Shown piece after piece: positions 42,106 to 50,340 of a stretch of DNA of 64,000 bases; the first letter of the stretch is position 1, and each line of letters begins with the position of its first letter. Origin of the DNA: Planomonospora sp. ID82291 (lineage in GTDB: Bacteria > Actinomycetota > Actinomycetes > Streptosporangiales > Streptosporangiaceae); assembly GCF_015711645.1 (NCBI RefSeq), contig NZ_JABTEX010000001.1, positions 1,736,001 to 1,800,000 on the forward strand. Reading direction: 5' to 3'. The translations under genes were made by a program, and so were the position numbers. A model generated the notes under the pieces. The model worked only from the letters and a program-made list of their open reading frames with translations. It made no database searches and was not told the DNA's origin.

Positions 42106-42717
42106 ATGCCCTACGATCCGCAGCGCACCCGGCAGGTCATCCTCGACGCCGCCGTGGAGGAGTTCTCCACCCATGGACTGGCCGGTGCCCGCGTCAGCCG
42201 CATCGCCGCCCGCGCGAAGGTCAACAAGGAGCGGCTGTACGGGAACTTCGGCAGCAAGGAGGAGCTGTTCGACGTCGTGCTCGCACGGGAGCTGGCCCGC
42301 CTGGCCGGCGCCCTGCCGCTCACCGACGACCAGGCCGCGGACCTGTCCGCCTACGCACTGGCCGTGCACGACTACCACCGGGACCATCCGCACTTCGTCC
42401 GGTTGGTGCACTGGGAGGGGCTCGAACGCGGTTCGACCGTGGTGGTCGGACATCTGGAGCGTGCGGCCCACTACCGCAGCCGCGTCGAGACCATCGCCCG
42501 GGCGCAGGGACGCGGCGACCTGCCCGCCGAGATCGCCCCCGCCCAACTGCTGTACGGGGTCTTCGCCATGGCCGTGTGGTGGGCGGCGGTGCCGCAGCTG
42601 ACGATGCTGATCACGGGGAGCGCCGACGACGACGAGCGCCGGCGGGCTCTCGCGGCCATGGTCGCCAGACTCACCCGGCGCGAAGAACGGCCCGGTCAGC
42701 CCGGTCGGCCCGGTTGA
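42106..42717 (+). CDS. TetR family regulator
   Basis: 203 residues. N-terminal TetR HTH (RQVILDAAVEEFSTHGLAGARVSRIAARAKVNKERLYGNFGSKEELFDVVL), then a helical ligand domain. It is divergent from the ABM gene and very likely represses it through the twin dyads. The C-terminus (RREERPGQPGRPG) overlaps the 3' end of the convergent EamA gene by 47 bp. Confidence 0.9.
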   Translation: MPYDPQRTRQVILDAAVEEFSTHGLAGARVSRIAARAKVNKERLYGNFGSKEELFDVVLARELARLAGALPLTDDQAADLSAYALAVHDYHRDHPHFVRLVHWEGLERGSTVVVGHLERAAHYRSRVETIARAQGRGDLPAEIAPAQLLYGVFAMAVWWAAVPQLTMLITGSADDDERRRALAAMVARLTRREERPGQPGRPG

Positions 42718-43612
42718 CCGGAGCCGCGCCGCCCCGGGAGACGGCCACCCCCGCCAGGCAGAGCACGCCGCCCGCCACCGTCAGCCATCCCGGCACCTCG
42801 TCGAGGACGAGCCACGACATCAGGACCACCAGGGCCGGCACGATGTAGGTCGTCGCGCCCATCTTCCCCGCCGTCGTCCGGGCCAGCGCGTACGCCCAGG
42901 TGGTGAAGGCGAGCGCCGTCGGGAACACGCCGAGGTAGACCATGTTCAGCGTGGCGGCCAGGGGCGCCTCCGCGGCCTCGGCGGCGAGCCGCCCCGCGAA
43001 CGGCAGGCACGCCAGCGTCCCGACGACGCACCCGAACGTGGTCACCTGGAGCGCCGAGCCGTGCCGCAGCGCGGGCTTCTGGCAGACCACCCCCGCGGCG
43101 TACAGCACGGCCGCCGCCAGGCAGAGCAGCACGCCGAGCACGGACGATCCGCCGTCGCCGCCGGACATCGAGACGCCCACCACGACCGCCCCGGCGAACG
43201 ACACGGCCATGCCGGCCAGCAGCCGGCGCGGGAACCCCTCGCCGAGCAGCAGCCCGCCGAGCAGGGCGATGAGGATCGGGCCGATGTTGACGATCATGGC
43301 CGCCGTACCGGCGTCCACCTCCCGCTCGCCCCAGTTGAGCGCGACCATGTAGAGGCCGAACCAGAGGATGCCGGAGCCCGCGATGCCCGGCCAGGCGGCG
43401 CGCGCCGGCCACCCCTCGCGCCGCACCGCCAGGAGGGCGCCGAGCACCAGGGAGCCCACCAGCAGCCGCCCCAGCGCCAGCGCGCCCGGCGAGTAGTGCT
43501 CGCCCGCGCTGCGGATCGAGACGAAGGCCGAGGCCCACAGGACGACGGTGACGCCCGCCGCGGCGAGGGCCGGTCGAGCGGTCGGCGGCTCGCCGGTGAT
43601 GCTCCGGTTCAT
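42671..43612 (-). CDS. EamA/DMT-superfamily transporter
   Basis: 313 residues, ten helices in two EamA repeats (VTVVLWASAFVSIRSAGEHYSPGALALGR; TTAGKMGATTYIVPALVVLMSW). The N-terminal LWASAFVSIRS and central GGLLLGEGFPRRLLAGMAVSFAG are typical. Substrate unknown. No strong RBS is visible; a TATGCT-like hexamer ~15 bp upstream could mean a near-leaderless transcript. The 3' end overlaps the convergent tetR gene. Confidence 0.85.
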   Translation of the reverse strand: MNRSITGEPPTARPALAAAGVTVVLWASAFVSIRSAGEHYSPGALALGRLLVGSLVLGALLAVRREGWPARAAWPGIAGSGILWFGLYMVALNWGEREVDAGTAAMIVNIGPILIALLGGLLLGEGFPRRLLAGMAVSFAGAVVVGVSMSGGDGGSSVLGVLLCLAAAVLYAAGVVCQKPALRHGSALQVTTFGCVVGTLACLPFAGRLAAEAAEAPLAATLNMVYLGVFPTALAFTTWAYALARTTAGKMGATTYIVPALVVLMSWLVLDEVPGWLTVAGGVLCLAGVAVSRGGAAPVNRADRADRAVLRAG

Positions 43613-43915
43613 ACCGGAACCCTATGCTCCGGGCGCTTCGACTTGATCGCGGTTTTCGGACCCGGAACTGACGGCCGCCGCCCGGTGTCGCGGGCGGGTG
43701 CCGGTCGGTGTCGCGGGCGGGTGCCGGTCGAGGCGGCGAAGAGGCGGGAGGAGGCCGGTCCTCGCCGTGTCCGGCGGCCGGCCGGCCGAAAGGCCTCCGG
43801 CGGAAATGCCCTCGACGGAAAGACCTTCGGCGGAAGGAGCCTGGGGAAAGGCCTCCGACGAGAAGGGCCTCCGCAGAAGGGCCCGGCGAAAAGGACCCGG
43901 TGAAAAGGCCGCCGG
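43613..43915. other. 303-bp intergenic region without a supported gene
   Basis: Contains two direct copies of a ~24-bp unit beginning TGTCGCGGGCGGGTGCCGGT (43684-43732), then a purine-rich stretch (43790-43915) with recurring GGCGGAA and GAAAAGG motifs on the + strand. I see no convincing ORF or terminator. Confidence 0.5.
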
Positions 43916-44233
43916 TCAGACGGCGAAAGGGCCCTCGCTGTAGTCGGCGACGCCGTCGCCGTTCAGGTCGACCAGCGTCTCGTCGACGTAGCCGTCGCCA
44001 TTCAGGTCGTTGTAGGTGACGTCGGTGCGGCCGTCGCCGTTGGTGTCGTAGTTCTCCTGGTCGGCGACGCCGTCCCCGGTCACGTCCACCCATTCGGTGT
44101 CGACGTAGCCGTCACCGTTGGTGTCGTAGTTCTCCTGGTCGCTGTAGCCGTCCCCGTTGACGTCCACCCATTCGGTGTCGACGTAGCCGTCACCGTCGGC
44201 GTCGACGAAGGCGGCGGTAGCGAAGTCGCTCAT
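43916..44233 (-). CDS. Small protein of seven 13-residue DxxGDGxxD calcium-type repeats (copy 1)
   Basis: 105 residues. After a 10-residue start (MSDFATAAFV) come exactly seven 13-residue units, each of the form D-x-(N/D/T)-G-D-G-x-x-D-x4 (for example DVNGDGYSDQENY, DTNGDGYVDTEWV), then PFAV. Alternate units end TEWV and QENY, a 26-residue super-repeat. The D-x-D/N-x-D-G pattern resembles calcium loops of thrombospondin type-3 repeats, dockerins or EF-hands. There is no signal peptide or membrane segment, so it appears cytosolic or non-classically exported. The start has GAGAGGGAC upstream. A paralogue with a similar leader lies 1 kb away. Confidence 0.8.
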   Translation of the reverse strand: MSDFATAAFVDADGDGYVDTEWVDVNGDGYSDQENYDTNGDGYVDTEWVDVTGDGVADQENYDTNGDGRTDVTYNDLNGDGYVDETLVDLNGDGVADYSEGPFAV

Positions 44234-44401
44234 TTTGTCCCTCTCTCATGGTTTTCGTCAGATAAGAGTCGTGGAAGAGATGGTTTGTTTCGCTGGATTC
44301 CAAGATTTTTCGGATGGGCTCCGAAACGTCATGGAACGATCCATATGCGAGGTTCACCCCGGGATGCGAGCATCACCGGACGACCCGGAAGGTGGGATGA
44401 C

Positions 44402-45130
44402 ATGAGTGAGCCCGTGATTCGGCCGAACGAGACGACGGTGCCGTTGATGCCGTGCACGTCGCTGGAGGAGACCCTGGCGTTCTACGAGACGCTCGGGTTC
44501 GAGGCGACCTACAAGCAGAGCAAGCCCTATGTCTACCTCGCGGTGCGGTGGAGCGGGTTCGAGCTGCACTTCGGCCCGGCGCCCAAAGGACTGGATCCGG
44601 CCCAGGAGCACTCGGGATGCTCCCTGGTCATGGTCGACGCCGTGGCGCCGTACCACGCGGCCTTCGTCGCGGCGATGCGCCGGGTCCACGGAAAGGTGCT
44701 GAGCTCCGGTCTTCCGCGGATCACCCGCTACCGGCCCGGCGCGTCCCGGTTCACACTGATCGATCCGTCCGGGAACTCGATCGTGTTCGTCCAGCGCGAC
44801 GAGCCGGTCGAACTGGAGTACGGCGGCTCGAAGCGGCTGACGGGCCTGGCCAAGGCGCTCGACAACGCCCGGATCCTGCGTGAGTTCAAGAACGACGACC
44901 TGCAGGCCTTCCGGGCGCTCAAGTCCGCGGTGCGCAGGCACGGCGCGGACGCCCCGGCGGCCGAGCGGGCCATCGCCCTGTGCCACCTCGTCGATCTGGC
45001 CACGGTCCTCGGCGAGCCCACCGAACCGTGGGCCGCCGATCTACGCGGCCTGGAGCTCACCGCCGGCGACAGGCGGCGCGTCGAGTCGGAACTCGGCCAC
45101 CTCCCCGGACTGCAGGAGTGGCTGCCCTGA
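44402..45130 (+). CDS. VOC-family (glyoxalase/bleomycin-resistance-like) protein with helical C-terminus
   Basis: 242 residues. The first ~130 form a VOC domain: TTVPLMPCTSLEETLAFYETLGFEATY, ELHFGPAPKG, RFTLIDPSGNSIVFVQRD. Classic metal ligands are only partly present (SGFELHFG, but no clear C-terminal Glu), so binding-protein activity is as likely as catalysis. The C-terminal ~100 residues are helical (LAKALDNARILREFKNDDLQAFRAL). It lies between the two repeat-protein genes but on the opposite strand; whether they are related functionally is unknown. ATG 44402 follows GGAAGGTGGGATGAC. Confidence 0.8.
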   Translation: MSEPVIRPNETTVPLMPCTSLEETLAFYETLGFEATYKQSKPYVYLAVRWSGFELHFGPAPKGLDPAQEHSGCSLVMVDAVAPYHAAFVAAMRRVHGKVLSSGLPRITRYRPGASRFTLIDPSGNSIVFVQRDEPVELEYGGSKRLTGLAKALDNARILREFKNDDLQAFRALKSAVRRHGADAPAAERAIALCHLVDLATVLGEPTEPWAADLRGLELTAGDRRRVESELGHLPGLQEWLP

Positions 45131-45198
45131 GAAGGGCGGTGCCGGCCTCGGTGGCTGCCGCGAGAAGGCCCGCGCCGGCGACGTGGACCGCCGCCCGT

Positions 45199-45513
45199 TC
45201 AGGCGCGGAAGGGGCCCTCGCTGTAGTCGGCGACGCCGTCGCCGTTCAGGTCGACCAGCGTCTCGTCGACGTAGCCGTCGCCGTCGAGGTCGTTGTAGGT
45301 GACGTCGGTGCGGCCATCGCCGTTGGTGTCGTAGTTCTCCTGGTCGGCGACGCCGTCGCTGTCGGTGTCGATCCACTCGACGTCGGAGGCCCCGTCACCG
45401 TTGGTGTCGTAGTTCTCCACGTCGCTGTAGCCGTCGCCGGTGACGTCCGCCCACTGGGCGTCGGTGGCGCCGTCGCCGTTGGTGTCGAAGAAAGCAGCGG
45501 TGAAGTCGGCCAT
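45199..45513 (-). CDS. Small protein of seven 13-residue DxxGDGxxD calcium-type repeats (copy 2)
   Basis: 104 residues: MADFTAAFF, seven 13-residue units (DTNGDGATDAQWA, DVTGDGYSDVENY, DTDSDGVADQENY and so on), then PFRA. The last three units are almost identical to copy 1 at protein and DNA level; the first ones have diverged (one unit has SDG in place of GDG). The upstream ~45 bp resemble those of copy 1 (GAGAGGGACGAA before ATG, and a shared CTCTCAT/CTCTCGT block), so promoter and gene were duplicated together. No export signal. Predicted acidic, calcium-binding solenoid. Confidence 0.8.
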   Translation of the reverse strand: MADFTAAFFDTNGDGATDAQWADVTGDGYSDVENYDTNGDGASDVEWIDTDSDGVADQENYDTNGDGRTDVTYNDLDGDGYVDETLVDLNGDGVADYSEGPFRA

Positions 45514-45809
45514 TTCGTCCCTCTCTCGTGGTGTTCGCTAGATGAGAGTGGCGAACGCGGGATTTTGTTACGGCGCAGTCCAAGATTTTTTCGAATCATG
45601 CGGTCGGGGTCGCGCGCGACCCCGGCTGCGACCCCGGCTGCGGCTGCGGCTGCGGCGACACAGCCCGGCTGCGGCGGCACGGCCTCCTGTCCTCGGCCAG
45701 TGCCCCTCCAACGCGTCCGGCGTCTCCTCGGCCACGGCCGGCCCGGCCGGCTCCTGGTGCGCCCGCGCGATGGGGCGAGCCCCTGATCCCGGATGTCCGT
45801 CAGAGCGGA

Positions 45810-46262
45810 TCAAGCGCCGTCGGCGGTGTCGGCGCCGCCAGCGGTGTCGGCGGTGTCGGCGGCCAGCATGCGTTTGAGGAGGTCGCGCAGCTGGGTGCGC
45901 TCCGGACCGGTCAGTGCGCTCAGCGGGGCGGCCGCGAAGCCGAGGGAGCCGCGGAGCTCCGCCACGATCCGGCCTCCCTCCTCGGTCAGCGTGATGTGCC
46001 GCACCCTCCGGTCGGCGGGGACCGGTTCGCGGCGGACGAGGCCGCGCTTCTCCAGGCGGTCCACGATGCCGGTGATGTTGGACGGGTCGCAGTTGAACAG
46101 GTCCGCGATCCGCCGCATGGGCAGCGGCTCCGCGGCGACCAGCATGAGCGCCTTGGCCTGGAGGGCCGTCAGCCGGTGCCGGACGGCGGCCTCCTCGTAT
46201 CTCCGGTTGTAGCGGAGCGCGATCTCGCCCATCAGGGACACCACTTCACCGGTCACGTTCAC
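45810..46262 (-). CDS. MarR family regulator
   Basis: 150 residues, MarR winged helix (LPMRRIADLFNCDPSNITGIVDRLEKRGLVRREPVPADRRVRHITLTEEG). It is divergent from the zinc-free alcohol-dehydrogenase-like gene, with a dyad between. The C-terminus has a small ADTADTAGGADTADGA repeat. The 296-bp gap 45514-45809 on its 3' side holds the promoter of the second repeat-protein gene and no further gene. Confidence 0.88.
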   Translation of the reverse strand: MNVTGEVVSLMGEIALRYNRRYEEAAVRHRLTALQAKALMLVAAEPLPMRRIADLFNCDPSNITGIVDRLEKRGLVRREPVPADRRVRHITLTEEGGRIVAELRGSLGFAAAPLSALTGPERTQLRDLLKRMLAADTADTAGGADTADGA

Positions 46263-46274
46263 GGCGGCAAGTAT

Positions 46275-46292
46275 AGTTGATTGATATCAACT
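46275..46292. promoter_or_regulatory. MarR operator
   Basis: AGTTGAT-TGAT-ATCAACT, a perfect 7-bp-arm dyad 12 bp upstream of the MarR start codon and 16 bp before the TTG of the oxidoreductase; it would control both. Confidence 0.82.
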
Positions 46293-46308
46293 TTTTAGGA
46301 GGTTCACC

Positions 46309-47304
46309 TTGTCTCGGCAGATCAATCTCGCCTCGCGCCCGTCGGGCTGGCCCACCCCGGACGACTTCGACCTGGTGGAGGCCGACCTCCCCGCCCCGCA
46401 GGAGGGGCAGGTCCTGGTCCGCAACCTGTTCATGTCCGTCGACCCGTACATGCGGGGACGGATGAACGACGCCGAGTCCTATGTACCGCCGTTCCGCCTC
46501 GGCGAACCCCTGGAAGGCGGGGCGGTCGGCGAGGTCGTCGAGTCCCGCGCCCCCGGGCTGGAGGCGGGCGACCTGGTGCTGCACGGCTTCGGCTGGCGCG
46601 AACAGGTCGTCGCCGACGCCGCCCGGGTCCGCAAGGTCGACCCGATCGAGGGCGTCTCACCCTCCGCCTACCTCGGCGTGCTCGGCATGCCGGCCCTCAC
46701 GGCCTACGTGGGCCTGCTCGACATCGCCTCCTTCACGGAGGGCGACGCCGTCTTCGTCTCCGGGGCCGCCGGCGCGGTGGGCGCGCTCGTCGGCCAGATC
46801 GCCAGACTCAAGGGCGCGTCCCGGGTCGTCGGCAGCGCGGGCTCCGACGCGAAGGTCGCCCGCCTGCGCGAGCTCGGTTTCGACGCCGCCTTCAACTACC
46901 GCAACGGCCCCGTCGCCGAGCAGCTCCGCGAGGCGGCCCCGGACGGCATCGACGTCTACTTCGACAACGTCGGAGCCGACCACCTCGAAGCCGCGATCGA
47001 GCGGCTCCGCAACGGCGGCCGGATCGCCATGTGCGGGGCGATCGCGGCCTACAACGCCACCGAGCCCCCGTGCGCCCCCCGCAACCTCTTCCTGGCCGTC
47101 GGCAAGCGGCTCACCATGCGCGGCTTCATCGTCGGCGACCACTCCTCGCGGATGCGCGACATGATCGCGGAGGTCGGCGGCTGGCTGAGGGAGGGCCGGA
47201 TCGTCGCGGACGAGACCGTGGTCGACGGGCTGGAGAACGCCCCGGCCGCGTTCATCGGCCTGCTCCGAGGCGAGAACACGGGAAAGATGATCGTCCGCCT
47301 CTGA
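46309..47304 (+). CDS. NADP-dependent oxidoreductase (zinc-free MDR, CurA/leukotriene-reductase type)
   Basis: 331 residues. LFMSVDPYMRGRMND and GFGWREQVVADA are hallmarks of the leukotriene B4 12-hydroxydehydrogenase/CurA group; VSGAAGAVGALVGQIARLKG is the NADP-binding motif, and YFDNVGADHLEAAIERLRNGGRIAMCGAI follows. Predicted to reduce alpha,beta-enones with NADPH in the cytosol. TTG 46309 is supported by AGGAGG 6 nt upstream; this is a less common start. Induction through the MarR operator is likely. Confidence 0.9.
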   Translation: MSRQINLASRPSGWPTPDDFDLVEADLPAPQEGQVLVRNLFMSVDPYMRGRMNDAESYVPPFRLGEPLEGGAVGEVVESRAPGLEAGDLVLHGFGWREQVVADAARVRKVDPIEGVSPSAYLGVLGMPALTAYVGLLDIASFTEGDAVFVSGAAGAVGALVGQIARLKGASRVVGSAGSDAKVARLRELGFDAAFNYRNGPVAEQLREAAPDGIDVYFDNVGADHLEAAIERLRNGGRIAMCGAIAAYNATEPPCAPRNLFLAVGKRLTMRGFIVGDHSSRMRDMIAEVGGWLREGRIVADETVVDGLENAPAAFIGLLRGENTGKMIVRL

Positions 47305-47383
47305 CCCGTCCACTCCGGAAGCGTTCGGCCCCGGAGGCGTCCACTCCGAAAGCGACGGGCTCCGGCCCGTCCGCCCGCGACGT

Positions 47384-47470
47384 GTCCGCCTCCGGCCCGT
47401 CCGCCTCCGGCCCGTCCGCCTCCGGCCCGTCCGCCTCCGGCCCGTCCGCCTCCGGCCCGTCCGCCTCCGG
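47384..47470. repeat. 15-bp tandem repeat
   Basis: CCCGTCCGCCTCCGG repeated five times exactly (47396-47470) with a variant copy before it. Located in the 256-bp gap after the oxidoreductase. The period is a multiple of three, so it opens spurious frames, but no start or homology supports a gene. Confidence 0.9.
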
Positions 47471-47560
47471 CGGGCCGCTGCCGCCCCTTGACGGGCACGC
47501 CGTGGGAACATATGTTCGATCTTCCTGATCACCTGCCCATGGGACGGAAGTGAGCCGGTC

Positions 47561-48628
47561 ATGAACGCCCCGCTCATCGCGATCTACGGAGCCACCGGAC
47601 ACACCGGGCGCCTGGTGGCCGCCGAACTGCTCTCCCGAGGCCGGGACATCGTGCTGTCCGGCCGCGACGCCGGAGCGCTGCGCGCGCTGGCCGACGAGCT
47701 CGGCCCACCGGAGCGCGTGCGGACGCACGCGGCGCCCCTGGACGACCGCACGTCGTTGCGCGAGCTCACCGAGAGCGCGTCCGTGCTGATCCACTGCGCG
47801 GGCCCCTACGCGGAGACCGGTGCGCCGGTCGCCTCGGCCGCGGCCGAGGCCGGTTGCCACTACGTCGACCACGCCGTCGAACCGCACCACGTCAGATACA
47901 TGTTCGACAGCCTGCAGGCGACGGCGGAGCGCACCGGAGCCGTCATGATCCCCCAGATGAGCTTCTACGGCGGGCTCGCCGACCTGCTCGCCGCCGCCGT
48001 GGCCGAAGGGCTGACCGAGGTCGACCGCGTGACGGTGGGCTATGCGGTGACCGGCTGGCGGATGACCAGAGGCGCCAGGAAGACCGCCGAGCTGCTGATC
48101 GGCGAGATCGACAGGGTGACCTTCACCGACGGCGCCCTGCGGGTGGGGCCGGTCGAGATCCGCAACACGGTCTTCCCCTTCCCCCCGCCCGTCGGCCCCC
48201 GCACGATGATCGCGCCCTTCCCTTCGGGAGAGGTCGTCACCATCCCGCGCCACGTTCCCGCCCGCACGGTCGAGTCGCAGCTGACCTCCAGGACCTTCGA
48301 GGAGGAGCAGGTGTTCACCAGCGAGGACGCCGACGCGCAGGCCCGCGCCCGGACGGAGTTCACCGTGGCCGCGCAGGTGACCTCGCCCGGCGGCGGCGGC
48401 CGGAACGGACACGTGAGCGGACGTGACATCTGGTGGGTCGGCGCGGTCGCCTCCGTGGAGGCGGCCGTGCGGCTCGCCGAGGGCGGAGGCCCGGGCAAGA
48501 GCGGGGTCCTCGGCGCCGCCGAGGCCTTCCCCGCCGTGCCCTTCCTCCGGACCCTGGAGCACCTCGGCGCGCTCACCGTCTCGCTGGAGGCCCCCCGCAC
48601 CCCTCCCGCAGAGTCCCCCGCCACCTGA
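47561..48628 (+). CDS. Saccharopine-dehydrogenase-like NAD(P)-binding protein
   Basis: 355 residues. The N-terminal Rossmann motif IAIYGATGHTGRLVAAEL, then SVLIHCAGPYAETGAPVASAAAEAGCHYVDH, which is the typical saccharopine dehydrogenase/trans-acting enoyl reductase pattern. Substrate unknown; members act in lipid or amino-acid metabolism. ATG 47561; upstream is a short AT-richer promoter-like stretch (ACATATGTTCGATCTTCC). It converges with the HxlR gene. Confidence 0.8.
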   Translation: MNAPLIAIYGATGHTGRLVAAELLSRGRDIVLSGRDAGALRALADELGPPERVRTHAAPLDDRTSLRELTESASVLIHCAGPYAETGAPVASAAAEAGCHYVDHAVEPHHVRYMFDSLQATAERTGAVMIPQMSFYGGLADLLAAAVAEGLTEVDRVTVGYAVTGWRMTRGARKTAELLIGEIDRVTFTDGALRVGPVEIRNTVFPFPPPVGPRTMIAPFPSGEVVTIPRHVPARTVESQLTSRTFEEEQVFTSEDADAQARARTEFTVAAQVTSPGGGGRNGHVSGRDIWWVGAVASVEAAVRLAEGGGPGKSGVLGAAEAFPAVPFLRTLEHLGALTVSLEAPRTPPAESPAT

Positions 48629-48629
48629 A

Positions 48630-48680
48630 GGCGATGAATCGGTTCCGGGATTCCCGAAACCGGTTTCGTGATCGCCTTTC
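48630..48680. terminator. Imperfect stem-loop between convergent genes
   Basis: GGCGAT at 48630-48635 pairs with ATCGCC at ~48671-48676, and inner GGTT/GGG segments pair with CCC/AACC, just after the saccharopine-dehydrogenase-like stop. It plausibly ends that transcript. Confidence 0.45.
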
Positions 48681-48690
48681 GGAAACGGGC

Positions 48691-48770
48691 TCCGGGGCCG
48701 GCTCCACTGATGCCGGGGCCCGGTTCCGGGGCCGGCTCCACTCATTCCGGGGCCCGGTTCCGGGGCCGCC
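48691..48770. repeat. 34-bp tandem repeat
   Basis: Units begin TCCGGGGCCGGCTCCACT at 48691 and 48725, and a partial third unit starts at 48759. Intergenic between convergent genes; not coding. Confidence 0.85.
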
Positions 48771-48821
48771 AGGCCGCATCGACGGAGCACCACCCCCGAC
48801 GGAGCACCGCCCGATGGGGCG

Positions 48822-49175
48822 CTACCGGGTGCGGGGGATGGCCTCGATGGTCTCCATGTGCTTCTCGCCCCAGTCGCCCAGGGGGATGAGCGCGGTGTTG
48901 AGCGACTGGCCGAACTCGGTCAGGGAGTACTCCACCTTCGGCGGGACCTGGTGGTGGACCTCCCGATGCACCAGGCCGTAGGACTCCATCTCCCGGAGCT
49001 GCTGGATGAGCATCTTCTCGCTGATGCCCGACACCGACCGCTTCAGCTCGCCGAACCGGAGGGCCTCCCGGTGCAGCGCCCACAGGATCAGCGCCTTCCA
49101 CTTGCCGCCCACGACGTCCACCGCGGCGTCGAGCCCGCAGTTGTAGGTCCGTTTCTTCACCGTCGCGCCCTCCAT
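48822..49175 (-). CDS. HxlR family regulator
   Basis: 117 residues. MEGATVKKRTYNCGLDAAVD then VVGGKWKALILWALHREALRFGELKRSVSGISEKMLIQQLREME is the HxlR winged helix, often redox- or electrophile-responsive through the N-terminal Cys (here YNCG). ATG 49175 is chosen because homology starts there. It is divergent from the first imine-reductase-like gene, and a repeated motif lies between. Confidence 0.88.
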   Translation of the reverse strand: MEGATVKKRTYNCGLDAAVDVVGGKWKALILWALHREALRFGELKRSVSGISEKMLIQQLREMESYGLVHREVHHQVPPKVEYSLTEFGQSLNTALIPLGDWGEKHMETIEAIPRTR

Positions 49176-49188
49176 GCTTACGAAAAGG

Positions 49189-49219
49189 TAGGTACCTGAG
49201 AAAATAGTAGGTACTTGAG
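49189..49219. promoter_or_regulatory. Direct-repeat operator upstream of hxlR and the reductase
   Basis: TAGGTACCTGAG (49189-49200) and TAGGTACTTGAG (49208-49219), 19 bp apart. GGTACC is itself palindromic. This is the type of tandem site to which HxlR dimers bind, close to the regulator start. Confidence 0.65.
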
Positions 49220-49322
49220 GAAATCTCACCGGCGAACCAGCATCGGAGGCGGCAGGGCCGGGACCGCTCACGGATCCCGGCCCTGCCGTTCACCTGCCGA
49301 CACCGACGAACCGGAGAACGAG

Positions 49323-50201
49323 ATGACCGACGACGAGCAGACCCCGGTGACGGTCATCGGCCTGGGCGACATGGGCCGGGCGCTGGCCGGCGCCTTCCTG
49401 GACGCCGGCCACCCCACCACCGTGTGGAACCGTACGGCCTCCCGGGCCGAGGCCCTCGCCGCCCGGGGCGCGACCGTGGCCGCGACCCCCGCCGAGGCCG
49501 CCGCCGCGAGCCCCCTCACCGTGGTCTGCCTGCTGGACCACGGCACCGCGCGGGAGGTCCTCGGCCCCGCGGCCGCCGCCCTGCGGGGCCGGACCCTGGT
49601 GGACCTCACCAACGGCACGCCCCGCCAGGCGCGGGAGAACGCCGAGTGGGCGGCGGAGCACGGCGCGGACTACGTGGACGGCGGCATCATGGCGGTGCCG
49701 CCGATGATCGGGCGGCCCGAGGCGCTCGTGCTCTACAGCGGATCGCCCGCCGCCTTCGCCGCGCACGAGCGGACCCTCGGCGCGCTGGGCACCGCCATGC
49801 ACCTGGGCGCCGACCCCGGCCGGGCCGCGCTGTACGACCTGGCGCTGCTCAGCGCGATGTACGGCATGTTCGGCGGGTTCTTCCACGCCCTCGCCCTCAC
49901 CGGCTCCGAGAAGATCCCCGCGGCGGAGTTCACGCCGCTGGCGATCTCGTGGCTCAACGCCATGATGACGAGCCTGCCCGCGATGGCCCGGGCGGTCGAC
50001 TCGGGCGAGCACGCGGCCACCGGGTCGAACCTGGGGATGCAGGCGGCGGCCTACGTCAACCTGCTGGACGCCTCAAGGGAGCAGGGCGTCGCCACCGGGC
50101 CGGTGGAACCGATGCAGGCCCTCCTGCACCGGGGCGTCGCCGCGGGACACGGCGGCGACGGCCTCTCCCGCCTGGTCGAACTGCTGCGCGTCACCTCGTG
50201 A
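49323..50201 (+). CDS. Imine-reductase-like NADP-dependent oxidoreductase, paralogue 1
   Basis: 292 residues, beta-hydroxyacid-dehydrogenase/IRED fold. The NADP site is VTVIGLGDMGRALAGAFLDAG with VWNRT; DGGIMAVPPMIGRPEALVLYSGS is an imine-reductase pattern; ALYDLALLSAMYGMFGG has Asp at the position used as acid in one IRED class. Predicted NADPH-dependent reduction of a C=N or related bond; natural substrate unknown. ATG 49323 follows GGAGAACGAG. It is likely under the divergent HxlR regulator. Its 5' 159-bp block is nearly identical to paralogue 2 (139-bp gap). Confidence 0.85.
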   Translation: MTDDEQTPVTVIGLGDMGRALAGAFLDAGHPTTVWNRTASRAEALAARGATVAATPAEAAAASPLTVVCLLDHGTAREVLGPAAAALRGRTLVDLTNGTPRQARENAEWAAEHGADYVDGGIMAVPPMIGRPEALVLYSGSPAAFAAHERTLGALGTAMHLGADPGRAALYDLALLSAMYGMFGGFFHALALTGSEKIPAAEFTPLAISWLNAMMTSLPAMARAVDSGEHAATGSNLGMQAAAYVNLLDASREQGVATGPVEPMQALLHRGVAAGHGGDGLSRLVELLRVTS

Positions 50202-50340
50202 CGGGTCCTGTCCCGCGCACGACCTCGTGCGCGGGACCGGCCCCGCGCACGAGTCCGTGACGGGCTCCGCCCCCGCGCACCGACGCCCCGGAGCCGGCCC
50301 GGCAGGCTCCCTCCCGGCAGAACCCCGACAGGAGAACGAG

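Noticed and set aside
43683-44019. Arg/Lys-rich + strand ORFs upstream of the first repeat-protein gene
   Set aside because: Low-complexity translation of purine-rich repeats with no RBS or homology.
47049-47577. ORFs through the 15-bp repeat after the oxidoreductase gene
   Set aside because: Open only because the repeat period is a multiple of three; no RBS, start or homology.
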